Source: Rhizobium sp. Q54 (GTDB taxonomy: Bacteria; Pseudomonadota; Alphaproteobacteria; Rhizobiales; Xanthobacteraceae). From it: a stretch of 64,000 nucleotides of DNA. Below the pieces are notes generated by a model, which saw only the letters and a program-made list of their open reading frames with translations, did not search any database and was not told where the DNA came from. The stretch covers positions 16,262 to 80,261 of the forward strand of contig CAMAUC010000009.1 of the NCBI GenBank assembly GCA_945861265.1. The letters are read 5' to 3'. Within the stretch, counting starts at the first letter, position 1; every line of letters begins with the position of its first letter. Shown one piece after another: positions 36,996 through 48,251 of this stretch. Position numbers and translations under genes: made by a program.

Positions 36996-38054
36996 TTAAG
37001 CGGCTGGTTTCGGCGGCAGGCGATGGTTCGGCGTCGAGGCCGATATCGCGACCTCGTCGTCGTTCATGTCGGCGGCGATATGCGCAAACAATGGCGTCGA
37101 CAGATAGCGCTCGCCGGTATCGGGAAGCATGCACAGAATGGTCGAGCCCGGCGCGGCGGATTTCGCCACCTCCAGCGCACCGGCAAAGGTGGCGCCGGCA
37201 GTGATGCCGACTAAGATGCCTTCCTGGAGCGCCAGGTCGCGGCTGCATTTCATCGCGTCGGGACCGGCAATGGTGACGACCCGCGATATGACGCCGGCGT
37301 CGATCGCCTCGGCGGTGATCTTCGGAATGAAATTCGGGCTCCAGCCCTGCATCGGATGCGGCTTGAACGATGTGTTAGGCTTGGCCGGCGAGCCGTCCGG
37401 GTTGCGCTCCTGCGGCGACTTGTTGGTCAGCATCGGCGCGTCGGCCGGTTCGCAGACGACGATCTTGGTGTTCGGCATTTCTTTCGACAACACACGCGAC
37501 ACGCCGGTGAGCGTACCGCCGGTGCCGAAGCCGGTGACCCAATAGTCAAGCTTTTCGCCCTTGAAGTCGTTGACGATCTCGCGCGCAGTCGTGCGCGCAT
37601 GCATGTCGGGATTGGCTTCGTTCTCGAACTGACGCGTCAGGAACCAGCCATTGGCCTTGGCAAGTTCGGCGGCCTTGTTGACCATGCCGAGGCCGCCTTC
37701 GGAGGCCGGCGTCAGCACCACCTTGGCGCCGAGGAAACGCATCAGCTTGCGCCGCTCGACGGAGAAGCTTTCCGCCATGGTCAGCACCAGCGGATAGCCC
37801 TTGGCGGCGCAGACCATCGCCAGGCCGATGCCGGTATTGCCCGAGGTGCCTTCGACAACGGTCTGCCCCGGCTTGAGCGCGCCGGACTTTTCCGCCGCCT
37901 CGATGATGCCGAGCGCCAGACGATCCTTGACCGAGCCGAGGGGATTGAAGGCTTCGATCTTGACGTAAAGGTTGATGCCCTTGGGTCCGAGCTTGTTGAT
38001 ACGCACCACCGGCGTGTTGCCGACGGTGTCGAGAATGGAATCGAACTTGGCCAC
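36996..38054 (-). CDS. cysK: Cysteine synthase A
   Basis: O-acetylserine sulfhydrylase, making cysteine from O-acetylserine and sulfide with PLP. The PLP lysine is in NPLGSVKDRLALG, the substrate loop is EGTSGNTGIGLA, and the phosphate loop GFGTGGTLTGVSRV is present. At 352 residues it is about 30 longer than E. coli CysK, with an insertion near KSPQERNPDGSPAKPNTSFK and an extended C-terminus. It starts ten bases after the lpdA stop, so cotranscription with the pdh cluster is possible. Confidence 0.93.
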   Translation of the reverse strand: MAKFDSILDTVGNTPVVRINKLGPKGINLYVKIEAFNPLGSVKDRLALGIIEAAEKSGALKPGQTVVEGTSGNTGIGLAMVCAAKGYPLVLTMAESFSVERRKLMRFLGAKVVLTPASEGGLGMVNKAAELAKANGWFLTRQFENEANPDMHARTTAREIVNDFKGEKLDYWVTGFGTGGTLTGVSRVLSKEMPNTKIVVCEPADAPMLTNKSPQERNPDGSPAKPNTSFKPHPMQGWSPNFIPKITAEAIDAGVISRVVTIAGPDAMKCSRDLALQEGILVGITAGATFAGALEVAKSAAPGSTILCMLPDTGERYLSTPLFAHIAADMNDDEVAISASTPNHRLPPKPAA

Positions 38055-38064
38055 TGCAACCCCC

Positions 38065-39483
38065 TTACATATTCAATACGCGTCCATAAGCGTCAAGCAC
38101 CGCTTCTTTCATCATCTCGGACAATGTCGGATGCGGGAAGACGATGTGCATCAATTCTTCTTCCGTCGTCTCCAGATTCATAGCGACGACGTAGCCTTGA
38201 ATTAATTCGGTGACTTCGGCGCCGACCATATGCGCGCCGAGCAGTTGTCCGGTCTTCTTGTCGAAGATCACCTTCACCAGACCTTGATCCTCGCCGAGCG
38301 CGATGGCTTTGCCGTTGCCGACGAAGGGAAAGCGGCCGACGCGAATGTCGAGCTTCTTATCCTTGCAGGCCTGTTCGGTAAGACCGACCGAAGCGATCTG
38401 CGGCGTGCAATAGGTGCAGCCGGGGATTTTGAGCTTGTCCATCGGATGCGGGTGCAAGCCTTTGATCGCCTCGATGCAGACGACGCCTTCATGCTCGGCC
38501 TTGTGCGCCAGCATCGGCGGCCCGGCGACGTCGCCGATGGCGTAGATGCCCGGCACGTTGGTCTTGCTCAGACCGTCGGTGGCGATGCAGCCGCGCTCGG
38601 TTTTCACGCCTAGTTTTTCGAGCCCGAGATTTTCGATATTGCCGACGACACCGACGGCAGAGATGACACGCTCGACGGTGATCTGCTGCGTCTTGCCGTC
38701 GGCTTCGATGGTGGCGGTGACGCTGTCGGTCTTCTTGTCCAGCTTCACGACCTTGGCGCCGGTCATGATCTTGATGCCCTGCTTCTCGAAGCTCTTGCGG
38801 GCGAAGGCCTGAATGTCATGGTCTTCCACCGGCAGCACCTGCGGCAGCACTTCGACCACGGTCACCTCCGCGCCGAAGGCGCGATAGAACGAAGCGAACT
38901 CGATGCCGATGGCGCCGGAGCCGACGACGAGCAGCGACTTCGGAATGCTAGGGGGCACCATCGCTTCAAAGTAGGTCCAGACCAGCTTCTTGTCCGGCTC
39001 GAGGCCCGGCAGCACGCGCGGCCGTGCGCCTGTGGCGACGATGATGTGCTTGGCCTGATAGCTGCCCGGGCCGAGCGCGCCCTTGAGCGCCTCGGTCTTG
39101 GACGCTTTCACCGTCACCTTGCCGGGCGCGTCGATCGACGCCTCACCCCAGATGACCTGGACCTTGTTCTTCTTCATCAGGAAGCCGACGCCGTCATTGA
39201 GCCGCTTCGACACGCCGCGCGAGCGCTTGACGATCTCGCCGGCGTCGTAACCGACATTGTCGGCTTTCAGCCCGTAGTCCTTGGCGTGCTGCATGTAGTG
39301 ATAGATTTCCGCCGAGCGCAAAAGCGCCTTGGTCGGAATGCAGCCCCAGTTGAGACAAATGCCGCCGAGATAATCGCGCTCGATGATCGCGACCTTGAAG
39401 CCGAGTTGCGCGGCGCGGATGGCAGTGACATAGCCGCCCGGCCCGGAGCCGATGATGATGACGTCGAAAGATGTGTCAGCCAC
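38065..39483 (-). CDS. lpdA: Dihydrolipoyl dehydrogenase (E3)
   Basis: The FAD enzyme that reoxidises dihydrolipoamide in the pyruvate dehydrogenase complex. FAD motif GSGPGGYVTAIRAAQ, redox disulfide Cys43/Cys48 in GGICLNWGCIP, NAD motif VVGSGAIGIEFASF, and the C-terminal His-Glu in HPTLSEMMKEA are intact. Length 472 residues. I chose the GTG at 39483 because GAGGAG lies eight bases upstream; an earlier GTG at 39492 overlaps that site. Its start overlaps the end of the small membrane protein gene by eight bases. Confidence 0.96.
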   Translation of the reverse strand: MADTSFDVIIIGSGPGGYVTAIRAAQLGFKVAIIERDYLGGICLNWGCIPTKALLRSAEIYHYMQHAKDYGLKADNVGYDAGEIVKRSRGVSKRLNDGVGFLMKKNKVQVIWGEASIDAPGKVTVKASKTEALKGALGPGSYQAKHIIVATGARPRVLPGLEPDKKLVWTYFEAMVPPSIPKSLLVVGSGAIGIEFASFYRAFGAEVTVVEVLPQVLPVEDHDIQAFARKSFEKQGIKIMTGAKVVKLDKKTDSVTATIEADGKTQQITVERVISAVGVVGNIENLGLEKLGVKTERGCIATDGLSKTNVPGIYAIGDVAGPPMLAHKAEHEGVVCIEAIKGLHPHPMDKLKIPGCTYCTPQIASVGLTEQACKDKKLDIRVGRFPFVGNGKAIALGEDQGLVKVIFDKKTGQLLGAHMVGAEVTELIQGYVVAMNLETTEEELMHIVFPHPTLSEMMKEAVLDAYGRVLNM

Positions 39484-39706
39484 GATTCTCACTCCTCAGG
39501 CGGCGGCGCCGCAACCAAACCTTGATGGCCCATTCGGCCGCCGACATCGCGATTGCTATGCCCAGCACGACCAGCAAGATGAACTGGGCGATGTCATTCG
39601 ATAATTTCTCGCCCGAAACGAAGCTGTCCCGGAAAACGCTTTGACCCAAGGGGCTCGCCAAGAACGCGGCAAAGGCAGCAAGCGTGAACCAGGGCACATG
39701 CCGCAT
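39476..39706 (-). CDS. Small membrane protein between pdhC and lpdA
   Basis: A 76-residue protein with two hydrophobic segments (about 5-24 and 40-60) and a basic tail WLRRRRLRSENRG. It starts five bases after pdhC and overlaps the lpdA start, so it is translated within the pdh operon. I do not recognise a family. It could tether the complex to the membrane or simply couple translation of lpdA; neither is shown. Confidence 0.65.
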   Translation of the reverse strand: MRHVPWFTLAAFAAFLASPLGQSVFRDSFVSGEKLSNDIAQFILLVVLGIAIAMSAAEWAIKVWLRRRRLRSENRG

Positions 39707-39711
39707 GGCGC

Positions 39712-41064
39712 TTACACCACCATCATAACCGGGTTTTCGATCAGTCTCTTGAACGCGCCGATGAGTTCGGCGCCCAGCGCGCCGTCGACCGAGCGGTGAT
39801 CGCAGGACAATGTCACGCTCATGATATGCGCCGGCACGATCTGGCCGTTCCTGACAACGGCGCGCTCTTCGCCGGCGCCGACCGCGAGAATGGTCGATTG
39901 CGGCGGGTTGATCACCGCGGTGAAGTCCTTGATGCCGTACATGCCGAGGTTGGACACCGATGACGTGCCGCCCTGGTATTCATGCGGCTTCAACTTTTTG
40001 CCGCGCGCGCGCGCGATCAGGTCCTTGCCTTCATTGGCGATGACCGACAGCGATTTCAACTCGGCCTGACGGATGATCGGCGTGATCAGGCCGCCGGGCA
40101 GCGCCACGGCAACGCCGATGTCGGAATGTTTGTGCTTGAGCATGCCGCCTTCCGACCACGACACATTGGCTTCGGGAATGCGCTGCAGCGCCAGCGCCAA
40201 TGCCTTGATGACGAAGTCGTTGACCGAGAGCTTGTAGGCCGGCTTGCCGTCTTTATCCTTGGGCGCGGCGCTATTGATCTCCTCGCGCGCGGTCAAAAGC
40301 TTGCCGATGTCGCAGTCCATCGTCAGATAGAAATGCGGCACCGTCTGCGTCGAGGCGGTGAGCCGTTGCGCGATGGTGCGACGCATTCCGTCATGCGGCA
40401 CCAACTCGTAGGAGCCTTCCTCGTAGAGACCGAGGATCTGCTTGTCGCTCATGCTGGCGGCGACGGGCGCGGCTGCGGCAGGCGCGCCGGCAGCAGCGGG
40501 CTTCATCGCGCCCTTGCCGGTCTTGGCGTCTTCGATATCGCGGGCGACGACGCGGCCATGCGGGCCGGAGCCGGACACACGCGAGAGATCAATACCGGCG
40601 TCCTTGGCGAGGCGCTTGGCGAGCGGGGAGGCGAAGACGCGCCCGCCCTCGCCCTTCGAGACGGCGCTTCGCGCCTCCTCAGGGTGAGGGCTCTTCTTCG
40701 CCTCATCCTGAGGAGCCCGCGCAGCGGGCGTCTCGAAGGATGAGGCGGGTTTGGCCTCCGCCTTTTTCTCCGGCGCTTTCGCGGCCGGCGCGGCAGCAGC
40801 ACTCACCGCCTTGGCGTCCTCGCCGTCGGCGACCATCACCGCGATCACCGCGTTGACGGCGACATCCTGCGTGCCCTCCGGCACGACGATCTTGGCCAGC
40901 GTGCCCTCGTCGACCGCTTCGTATTCCATCGTCGCCTTGTCGGTCTCGATCTCGGCGATGACATCGCCCGACTTGATCTTGTCGCCTTCTTTTTTCAGCC
41001 ACTTGGCAAGGTTGCCCTTTTCCATCGTGGGCGACAGCGCGGGCATGAGGATGTTGGTGGGCAT
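39712..41064 (-). CDS. pdhC: Dihydrolipoamide acetyltransferase (E2) of pyruvate dehydrogenase
   Basis: The acetyl-transferring core of the complex. The lipoyl domain (1-80) has Lys43 in [10 protein letters not shown], the peripheral subunit-binding domain (about 142-178) contains ASPLAKRLAKDAGIDLSRV, and the catalytic domain (about 215-450) ends with the active-site block CDHRSVDGALGAELI. The 450-residue length fits a one-lipoyl E2. The linker between lipoyl and binding domains (about 107-140) is encoded by two inverted 45-bp palindromic repeats kept in frame, giving the atypical peptide KKSPHPEEARSAVSKGEGG. Confidence 0.97.
   Translation of the reverse strand: MPTNILMPALSPTMEKGNLAKWLKKEGDKIKSGDVIAEIETDKATMEYEAVDEGTLAKIVVPEGTQDVAVNAVIAVMVADGEDAKAVSAAAAPAAKAPEKKAEAKPASSFETPAARAPQDEAKKSPHPEEARSAVSKGEGGRVFASPLAKRLAKDAGIDLSRVSGSGPHGRVVARDIEDAKTGKGAMKPAAAGAPAAAAPVAASMSDKQILGLYEEGSYELVPHDGMRRTIAQRLTASTQTVPHFYLTMDCDIGKLLTAREEINSAAPKDKDGKPAYKLSVNDFVIKALALALQRIPEANVSWSEGGMLKHKHSDIGVAVALPGGLITPIIRQAELKSLSVIANEGKDLIARARGKKLKPHEYQGGTSSVSNLGMYGIKDFTAVINPPQSTILAVGAGEERAVVRNGQIVPAHIMSVTLSCDHRSVDGALGAELIGAFKRLIENPVMMVV
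40646..40690 (-). repeat. 45-bp palindromic element A inside pdhC
   Basis: On the minus strand it reads CCCTCACCCTGAGGAGGCGC, then GAAGCGCCGTCTCGAAGG and GCGAGGG: an outer stem CCCTC/GAGGG and an inner GGCGC/GCGCC hairpin. It closely matches element B in the opposite direction and lies in the pdhC reading frame. Confidence 0.85.
40701..40745 (+). repeat. 45-bp palindromic element B inside pdhC
   Basis: On the plus strand it reads CCTCATCCTGAGGAGCCCGC, then GCAGCGGGCGTCTCGAAGG and ATGAGG. The stem CCTCAT..ATGAGG and inner CCCGC/GCGGG hairpin match a repeat family common between genes in Bradyrhizobium-like genomes. It is ten bases from element A, in inverted orientation, inside the pdhC coding sequence. 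Confidence 0.85.
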
Positions 41065-41073
41065 GATGCGACC

Positions 41074-42483
<1,410 letters not shown>

Positions 42484-42543
42484 GGGCGCTACGGTTTCCT
42501 GCTCAGAATGTCTTGCCGTCGTCTTGTCGTGCGTCGGTTCGTT

Positions 42544-43572
42544 CTAACGATAAATGTCGGTGAACAATTCGGACACGTCCGGCTCCGGATCGTGCGTGGC
42601 GAACTCGGCCGCTTCGTTGATCGCATCGCGAACGCTGGCGTCGATCTTTTTCAGATCGTCTTCCTTGGCGAATTTCTTTTCCAGAATGCGATTGCGCGCC
42701 ATGTCGATCGGATCGTGCGTGGTGCGGACCTTGTCGACTTCCTCGCGGGTGCGGTACTTGGCCGGGTCCGACATCGAATGGCCGCGATAGCGATAAGTCA
42801 GCATTTCGAGAATGTACGGACCTTTGCCGGCGCGGCACCAGGCGACCGCCTTGTCGGCGGCGGCTTTCACGGCGCGCACATCCATGCCGTCGACCTGCTC
42901 GCCCGGAATCTTGAACGACAGGCCGCGCCGCGACAGATTGGTCTCCGACGACGAGCGCGTGCTCGCCGTGCCCATGGCGTAGTGGTTGTTCTCGATCACA
43001 TAGACGACAGGCAGCTTCCACAGCTCAGCCATGTTGAAGCTCTCATAGACCTGGCCCTGGTTGGCGGCGCCGTCGCCGAAATAGGCCAAAGAGACATTGT
43101 CATTGCCGCGATAGCGGTTGGCAAACGCGAGCCCCGTGCCGAGCGGCACTTGCGCACCGACGATGCCGTGGCCGCCGTAAAAACCCTTTTCGACGCTGAA
43201 CATGTGCATCGAGCCGCCCTTGCCTTTGGACAGTCCGTGGGCGCGGCCGGTGAGTTCGGCCATCACGCCCTTCGGGTCCAGGCCGCAGGCGATCATGTGG
43301 CCGTGGTCGCGGTAGCCGGTGATGACCTGGTCGCCTTTTTTCAGCGCCATCTGCATGCCGACGACGACGGCTTCCTGGCCGATATAGAGGTGACAGAAAC
43401 CGCCGATCAGCCCCATGCCATACATCTGCCCCGCCTTTTCCTCGAAGCGGCGGATGGTCAGCATGGTCTGGTAGGCGGAAAGGTCTTGCTCCTTGGTGAA
43501 CTCGACAAGCGGCGTCGTTGGCGCCAGGTCGTCGGATGTCTGGGTATTGGAATTGGCTTTAGCGGCCGACAT
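42544..43572 (-). CDS. pdhA: Pyruvate dehydrogenase E1 alpha subunit
   Basis: The alpha half of E1, which decarboxylates pyruvate using thiamine diphosphate. The TPP motif begins YFGDGAANQGQVYESFN and ends with VYVIENNHYAMGT; the phosphorylation-loop-like region YRYRGHSMSDPAKYRTREE is present. Length 342 residues. It heads the pdhA-pdhB-pdhC-lpdA operon, 60 bases before pdhB. The promoter should lie in 43573-43850. Confidence 0.97.
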   Translation of the reverse strand: MSAAKANSNTQTSDDLAPTTPLVEFTKEQDLSAYQTMLTIRRFEEKAGQMYGMGLIGGFCHLYIGQEAVVVGMQMALKKGDQVITGYRDHGHMIACGLDPKGVMAELTGRAHGLSKGKGGSMHMFSVEKGFYGGHGIVGAQVPLGTGLAFANRYRGNDNVSLAYFGDGAANQGQVYESFNMAELWKLPVVYVIENNHYAMGTASTRSSSETNLSRRGLSFKIPGEQVDGMDVRAVKAAADKAVAWCRAGKGPYILEMLTYRYRGHSMSDPAKYRTREEVDKVRTTHDPIDMARNRILEKKFAKEDDLKKIDASVRDAINEAAEFATHDPEPDVSELFTDIYR

Positions 43573-43643
43573 GGGCGCTCCCTAGACGCTATTATTCCTG
43601 GCTCATGCGAGTCCAAGCAGAACGGTGTCTAACATTTTGCGCG

Positions 43644-43689
43644 CGCATGATCTTTTCAAATAACGGCTTCCTGGAGCCGGATTCGTGCG
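43644..43689 (-). repeat. Degenerate copy of the 47-bp palindromic repeat
   Basis: The plus strand begins CGCATGATCTT and ends GGATTCGTGCG, with AACGGCTTCC in the middle, matching the 47-bp element at length 46 with many substitutions. It lies between ftsB and pdhA and looks like an old decayed copy. Confidence 0.5.
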
Positions 43690-43790
43690 TGACTGCCTTG
43701 CAATGTCAGAAACCCTCACCCGACCCTTAGCTTAAATCGCCGGGGCGCGGAAGCGGCACCCTGCCGGGTCGCTGTGCAGGAAATATTGGG

Positions 43791-43806
43791 GGTACAGGTC
43801 TGTACC
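43791..43806. promoter_or_regulatory. 16-bp near-perfect dyad between ftsB and pdhA
   Basis: GGTACAG and CTGTACC flank a two-base centre, about 220 bases upstream of pdhA and 45 bases after ftsB. It could be an operator for the pdh operon or part of the ftsB 3' end structure. No T-run follows on either strand. Confidence 0.3.
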
Positions 43807-43850
43807 GGCAAGCGGCAGTGGATAACACCCTGGCACCACCGATTGCCGTC

Positions 43851-44168
43851 TCAGCGCGGGTTCAACAGCAAGGTCAGGTCGCGCGGGTCGACATAGCCGA
43901 TCAGGGAACGGGCGCGTTCGTCCAGCATGTCCGGATCGATGCCGTCGGAGCGCAGCAGCGCCACCCGCCGTTCCCAGACCATCCGTTCGGCCTTGATGGC
44001 GCGCAGTTCCGCCTGCATGGCGGCCAACTGCTGATCGAGGTCGGCTTGCGCGCGCAAGCCATGATTGCCGGTAAACGCATTCACGGCGAAATAGCCGATG
44101 AATAGCGCGGCAAACACATAAAGACCGACGGCGGTCAGAATAGCGTGGCGGCGACGGTGAGAGACCAT
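43851..44168 (-). CDS. ftsB: Septum formation initiator FtsB (DivIC family)
   Basis: A 105-residue bitopic division protein: a short basic N-terminus (VSHRRRH), one membrane segment (about 10-30) and a periplasmic coiled coil (about 38-70, LDQQLAAMQAELRAIKAER), ending with the DERARSLIGYVDPRDL block of the family. It links FtsL and FtsQ in the divisome. The ATG at 44168 is preferred over a TTG at 44180. It sits between eno and pdhA, the usual place in this group. Confidence 0.88.
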   Translation of the reverse strand: MVSHRRRHAILTAVGLYVFAALFIGYFAVNAFTGNHGLRAQADLDQQLAAMQAELRAIKAERMVWERRVALLRSDGIDPDMLDERARSLIGYVDPRDLTLLLNPR

Positions 44169-44199
44169 GGTGCGGCGCAAGATGCCGCAACAGCGTTAA

Positions 44200-45665
<1,466 letters not shown>

Positions 45666-45667
45666 TC

Positions 45668-46132
45668 ATGGCCAAAAAGATCGCCCCAAAAGCCTTGCAA
45701 CTCGGACGCACCGTGCCGACGCCGGAAACGCCTGCCAAGGCGCAGCTCGACACCGTGCCGAACCCGCATCCGGACACCAATTATCTGGCGCGCTTTACCG
45801 CGCCCGAGTTCACGACGCTGTGCAAGATCACCGGCCAGCCGGACTTCGCCCATCTGGTCATCGACTATGTGCCGGCCAAGGTCCTGCTCGAGTCGAAGTC
45901 GCTGAAGCTTTATCTCACCAGTTTCCGCAACGAGGACGCTTTCCACGAGGACTGCACCGTCGGCATCGGCAAAAGGCTTTATGCGCTGCTCAAGCCAAAA
46001 TGGCTGCGCATCGGCGGCTACTGGTATCCGCGCGGCGGCATTCCGATCGACGTGTTCTGGCAAGCCGGCAAATTGCCGAAGGACGTCTGGGTGCCGGACC
46101 AGGGCGTGCAGCCCTATCGCGGCCGCGGCTAA
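45668..46132 (+). CDS. queF: NADPH-dependent 7-cyano-7-deazaguanine reductase QueF
   Basis: Reduces preQ0 to preQ1 in queuosine synthesis. This is the short unimodular form of 154 residues. Cys52 in [13 protein letters not shown] forms the thioimide and Asp59 donates the proton; the NADPH-binding signature [15 protein letters not shown] follows. I chose the ATG at 45668; the open frame extends to 45554 with an Arg-rich stretch lacking family similarity. It converges with the MFS gene with one base between them. Confidence 0.94.
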   Translation: MAKKIAPKALQLGRTVPTPETPAKAQLDTVPNPHPDTNYLARFTAPEFTTLCKITGQPDFAHLVIDYVPAKVLLESKSLKLYLTSFRNEDAFHEDCTVGIGKRLYALLKPKWLRIGGYWYPRGGIPIDVFWQAGKLPKDVWVPDQGVQPYRGRG

Positions 46133-46133
46133 A

Positions 46134-47291
46134 TTAGATTCCGTTCGTCCGCCGCAGCCAGCGCGCGCAGATCAGGCCGACAGCGGCGAGTGTGCCGGCC
46201 CCGATATAAAGCACCGGCGTGATGCCGACGGTGGCGAGGCCAATGCCGTAGACGATCGGCCCGGCCGCGTGTCCCAAAAAAAAGAAAAACGAATGCAGCG
46301 CCAGCGCGGTGCCGCGCGCGGCCGGCGCCAGTTCGCTGGCGTAGATTTGAATGACGGCGTGCAGAAAATAGAAGCCAAGGCCAAGCAGAACAAAATTCAC
46401 GAACTCGACCGGCCACGGCAGCCGCAGCGCGACCACGAAGAGACACAGGCCCATGATGATGCCGCCGGCGCGCATCAACAGAGTTTCGCCGGTCAGCGGC
46501 AGGATGCGTGAAATGGCCAGGCCATAGACCGCGCCGCCAATGCCGAAACCGGCAATGACCACGCCTGCGATCGAGGCGCGCGTCTCGCCCGACTGGTGCA
46601 GCAGCGTGGCGATGTAAGGGAACATGCCGTACATGAACAGCGCTTCGAGAAACACCGCGGTGAAACAGATCTTGGCCAGCGGGTTGCTGAAGATGGTGCG
46701 GTAGCTCGGAACGACCGTCGACAGGTCGAATGTCCTCGGCGTTTGAGTAATGCTGCGAAATGCCGGGATCGCCACCGCCAGCGCAATGCCGCCGAACGCA
46801 CCGACCGACAGGAACACCGCGCGCCAGCCGGCGAGATCGCCGACCACGCCGGACAAGGTCGCGCCGAGCAGATTGCCGGTCATGATCGCGAACAGCAGTC
46901 GGCCCATGGCCACCTGCCGCTTCGCCACCGGCACCAGATCGCCGACGATGGCGAAGGAAATCGGCACCACGCCGCCGGCGGCAAGACCGGCGACGACGCG
47001 CGCAACCATCAGCATCTCGAAATTAACCGCTAAAGCCGAAGCGACACTGGCCAGGCTAAGAACAAACATGCACAGCAGCATCAGCCGTGCTTTGTTGGTC
47101 ATGTCGGCGAGCGCGCCGAGCACCGGCTGGATCAGCGCGTAAGGCAGCGTGAAGGCGGTGGCTAGCAGCGCCGCGGTCGCGGTGTCGACCGCCAATCCGC
47201 TGGCGATCTGCGGAATGACCGGATCGGTCGAGCGCATGAACAGCGAACTGGCGAAGACGACAAAAGCGATGAGATTGAGCGTGCGCGTCAT
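46134..47291 (-). CDS. MFS transporter
   Basis: A 385-residue transporter with about twelve hydrophobic segments. The motif GALADMTNKARLMLLCM between segments 2 and 3 is the MFS signature A, and segment 5 region GNLLGATLSGVVGDLAGWRAVF resembles antiporter motif C, suggesting drug or metabolite export. The substrate is unknown. It lies 47 bases downstream of kdsA and may be in the same transcript. Confidence 0.88.
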   Translation of the reverse strand: MTRTLNLIAFVVFASSLFMRSTDPVIPQIASGLAVDTATAALLATAFTLPYALIQPVLGALADMTNKARLMLLCMFVLSLASVASALAVNFEMLMVARVVAGLAAGGVVPISFAIVGDLVPVAKRQVAMGRLLFAIMTGNLLGATLSGVVGDLAGWRAVFLSVGAFGGIALAVAIPAFRSITQTPRTFDLSTVVPSYRTIFSNPLAKICFTAVFLEALFMYGMFPYIATLLHQSGETRASIAGVVIAGFGIGGAVYGLAISRILPLTGETLLMRAGGIIMGLCLFVVALRLPWPVEFVNFVLLGLGFYFLHAVIQIYASELAPAARGTALALHSFFFFLGHAAGPIVYGIGLATVGITPVLYIGAGTLAAVGLICARWLRRTNGI

Positions 47292-47338
47292 GAGCCTGGA
47301 CTGTCTCGCGCCGCTCGCGGCGCGCGCCTTATAAATAA

Positions 47339-48226
47339 TTATTGTTTGGCGAGCCGGTCGAAGGCGACCAAAGTGCGCAGCAAGGATTCCATTTCCTTGA
47401 GCGGCATCATGTTGGGCCCGTCGGACGGCGCATGATCCGGGTCCTGATGCGTCTCGATGAAGACGCCGGCAACGCCGACCGCGACGGCGGCGCGCGCCAG
47501 CACGGGCACGAATTCGCGCTCGCCGCCCGATGACGTGCCCTGCCCGCCCGGCTGCTGCACCGAATGCGTGGCGTCGAAAATCACTGGCGCGCCCGTGCGC
47601 TTGAGGATCGGCAGCGCACGCATGTCAGAGACGAGCGTGTTGTAACCGAATGACACGCCGCGCTCGGTCACCAGCACATTGCGGTTGCCCGCGCCGGTCA
47701 ATTTGGCGACGACATTTTTCATGTCCCAGGGCGCCAGGAACTGGCCCTTCTTGACGTTGACGACCTTGCCGGTTTTCGCCGCGGCGATCAGAAGATCGGT
47801 CTGGCGGCTGAGGAAGGCAGGGATTTGTAAAACATCGACGACTTGCGCGGCGCGGACGCATTGCTCGGCATCATGCACGTCGGTCAGCACCGGCAGCTTC
47901 AGGCTCGATTTGATCTCGGCGAAGATGGGCAGCGCGGCGTCGAGCCCGATGCCGCGCGCGGCATTCGCCGAGGTGCGGTTGGCCTTGTCGAACGAGGTTT
48001 TGTAGATGAGGCCAATGCCGACCTTGGCGGCGATCTCCTTCAGCGCCGACGCCATTTCGAGCGCGTGCGCGCGGCTCTCCAACTGGCAGGGACCAGCGAT
48101 CAGGGCCAGAGGCAGATCGTTGCCGAAGCGGACGCCGCCGATGTCGACCACGGCATTGGGCTGAAGATTCTGGTCCAAGGTCTTTTGAGTCCCCGTTTTG
48201 CCGGACCATGAAGCGGGAGCGGCCAA
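47339..48226 (-). CDS. kdsA: 3-deoxy-8-phosphooctulonate synthase
   Basis: Condenses arabinose 5-phosphate and phosphoenolpyruvate to KDO 8-phosphate for lipopolysaccharide. PLALIAGPCQLESRAHALEM, YKTSFDKANRTS, VLTDVHDAEQC, LQIPAFLSRQTDLL and VNVKKGQFLAPWDM are all family blocks. No in-frame ATG precedes the conserved core; the longest frame begins at a TTG (48226) and internal TTG or GTG codons are alternatives, so the first 25 residues are uncertain. Confidence 0.95.
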   Translation of the reverse strand: MAAPASWSGKTGTQKTLDQNLQPNAVVDIGGVRFGNDLPLALIAGPCQLESRAHALEMASALKEIAAKVGIGLIYKTSFDKANRTSANAARGIGLDAALPIFAEIKSSLKLPVLTDVHDAEQCVRAAQVVDVLQIPAFLSRQTDLLIAAAKTGKVVNVKKGQFLAPWDMKNVVAKLTGAGNRNVLVTERGVSFGYNTLVSDMRALPILKRTGAPVIFDATHSVQQPGGQGTSSGGEREFVPVLARAAVAVGVAGVFIETHQDPDHAPSDGPNMMPLKEMESLLRTLVAFDRLAKQ

Positions 48227-48251
48227 CGGTCAATCTATAGACGAGGCCCGC

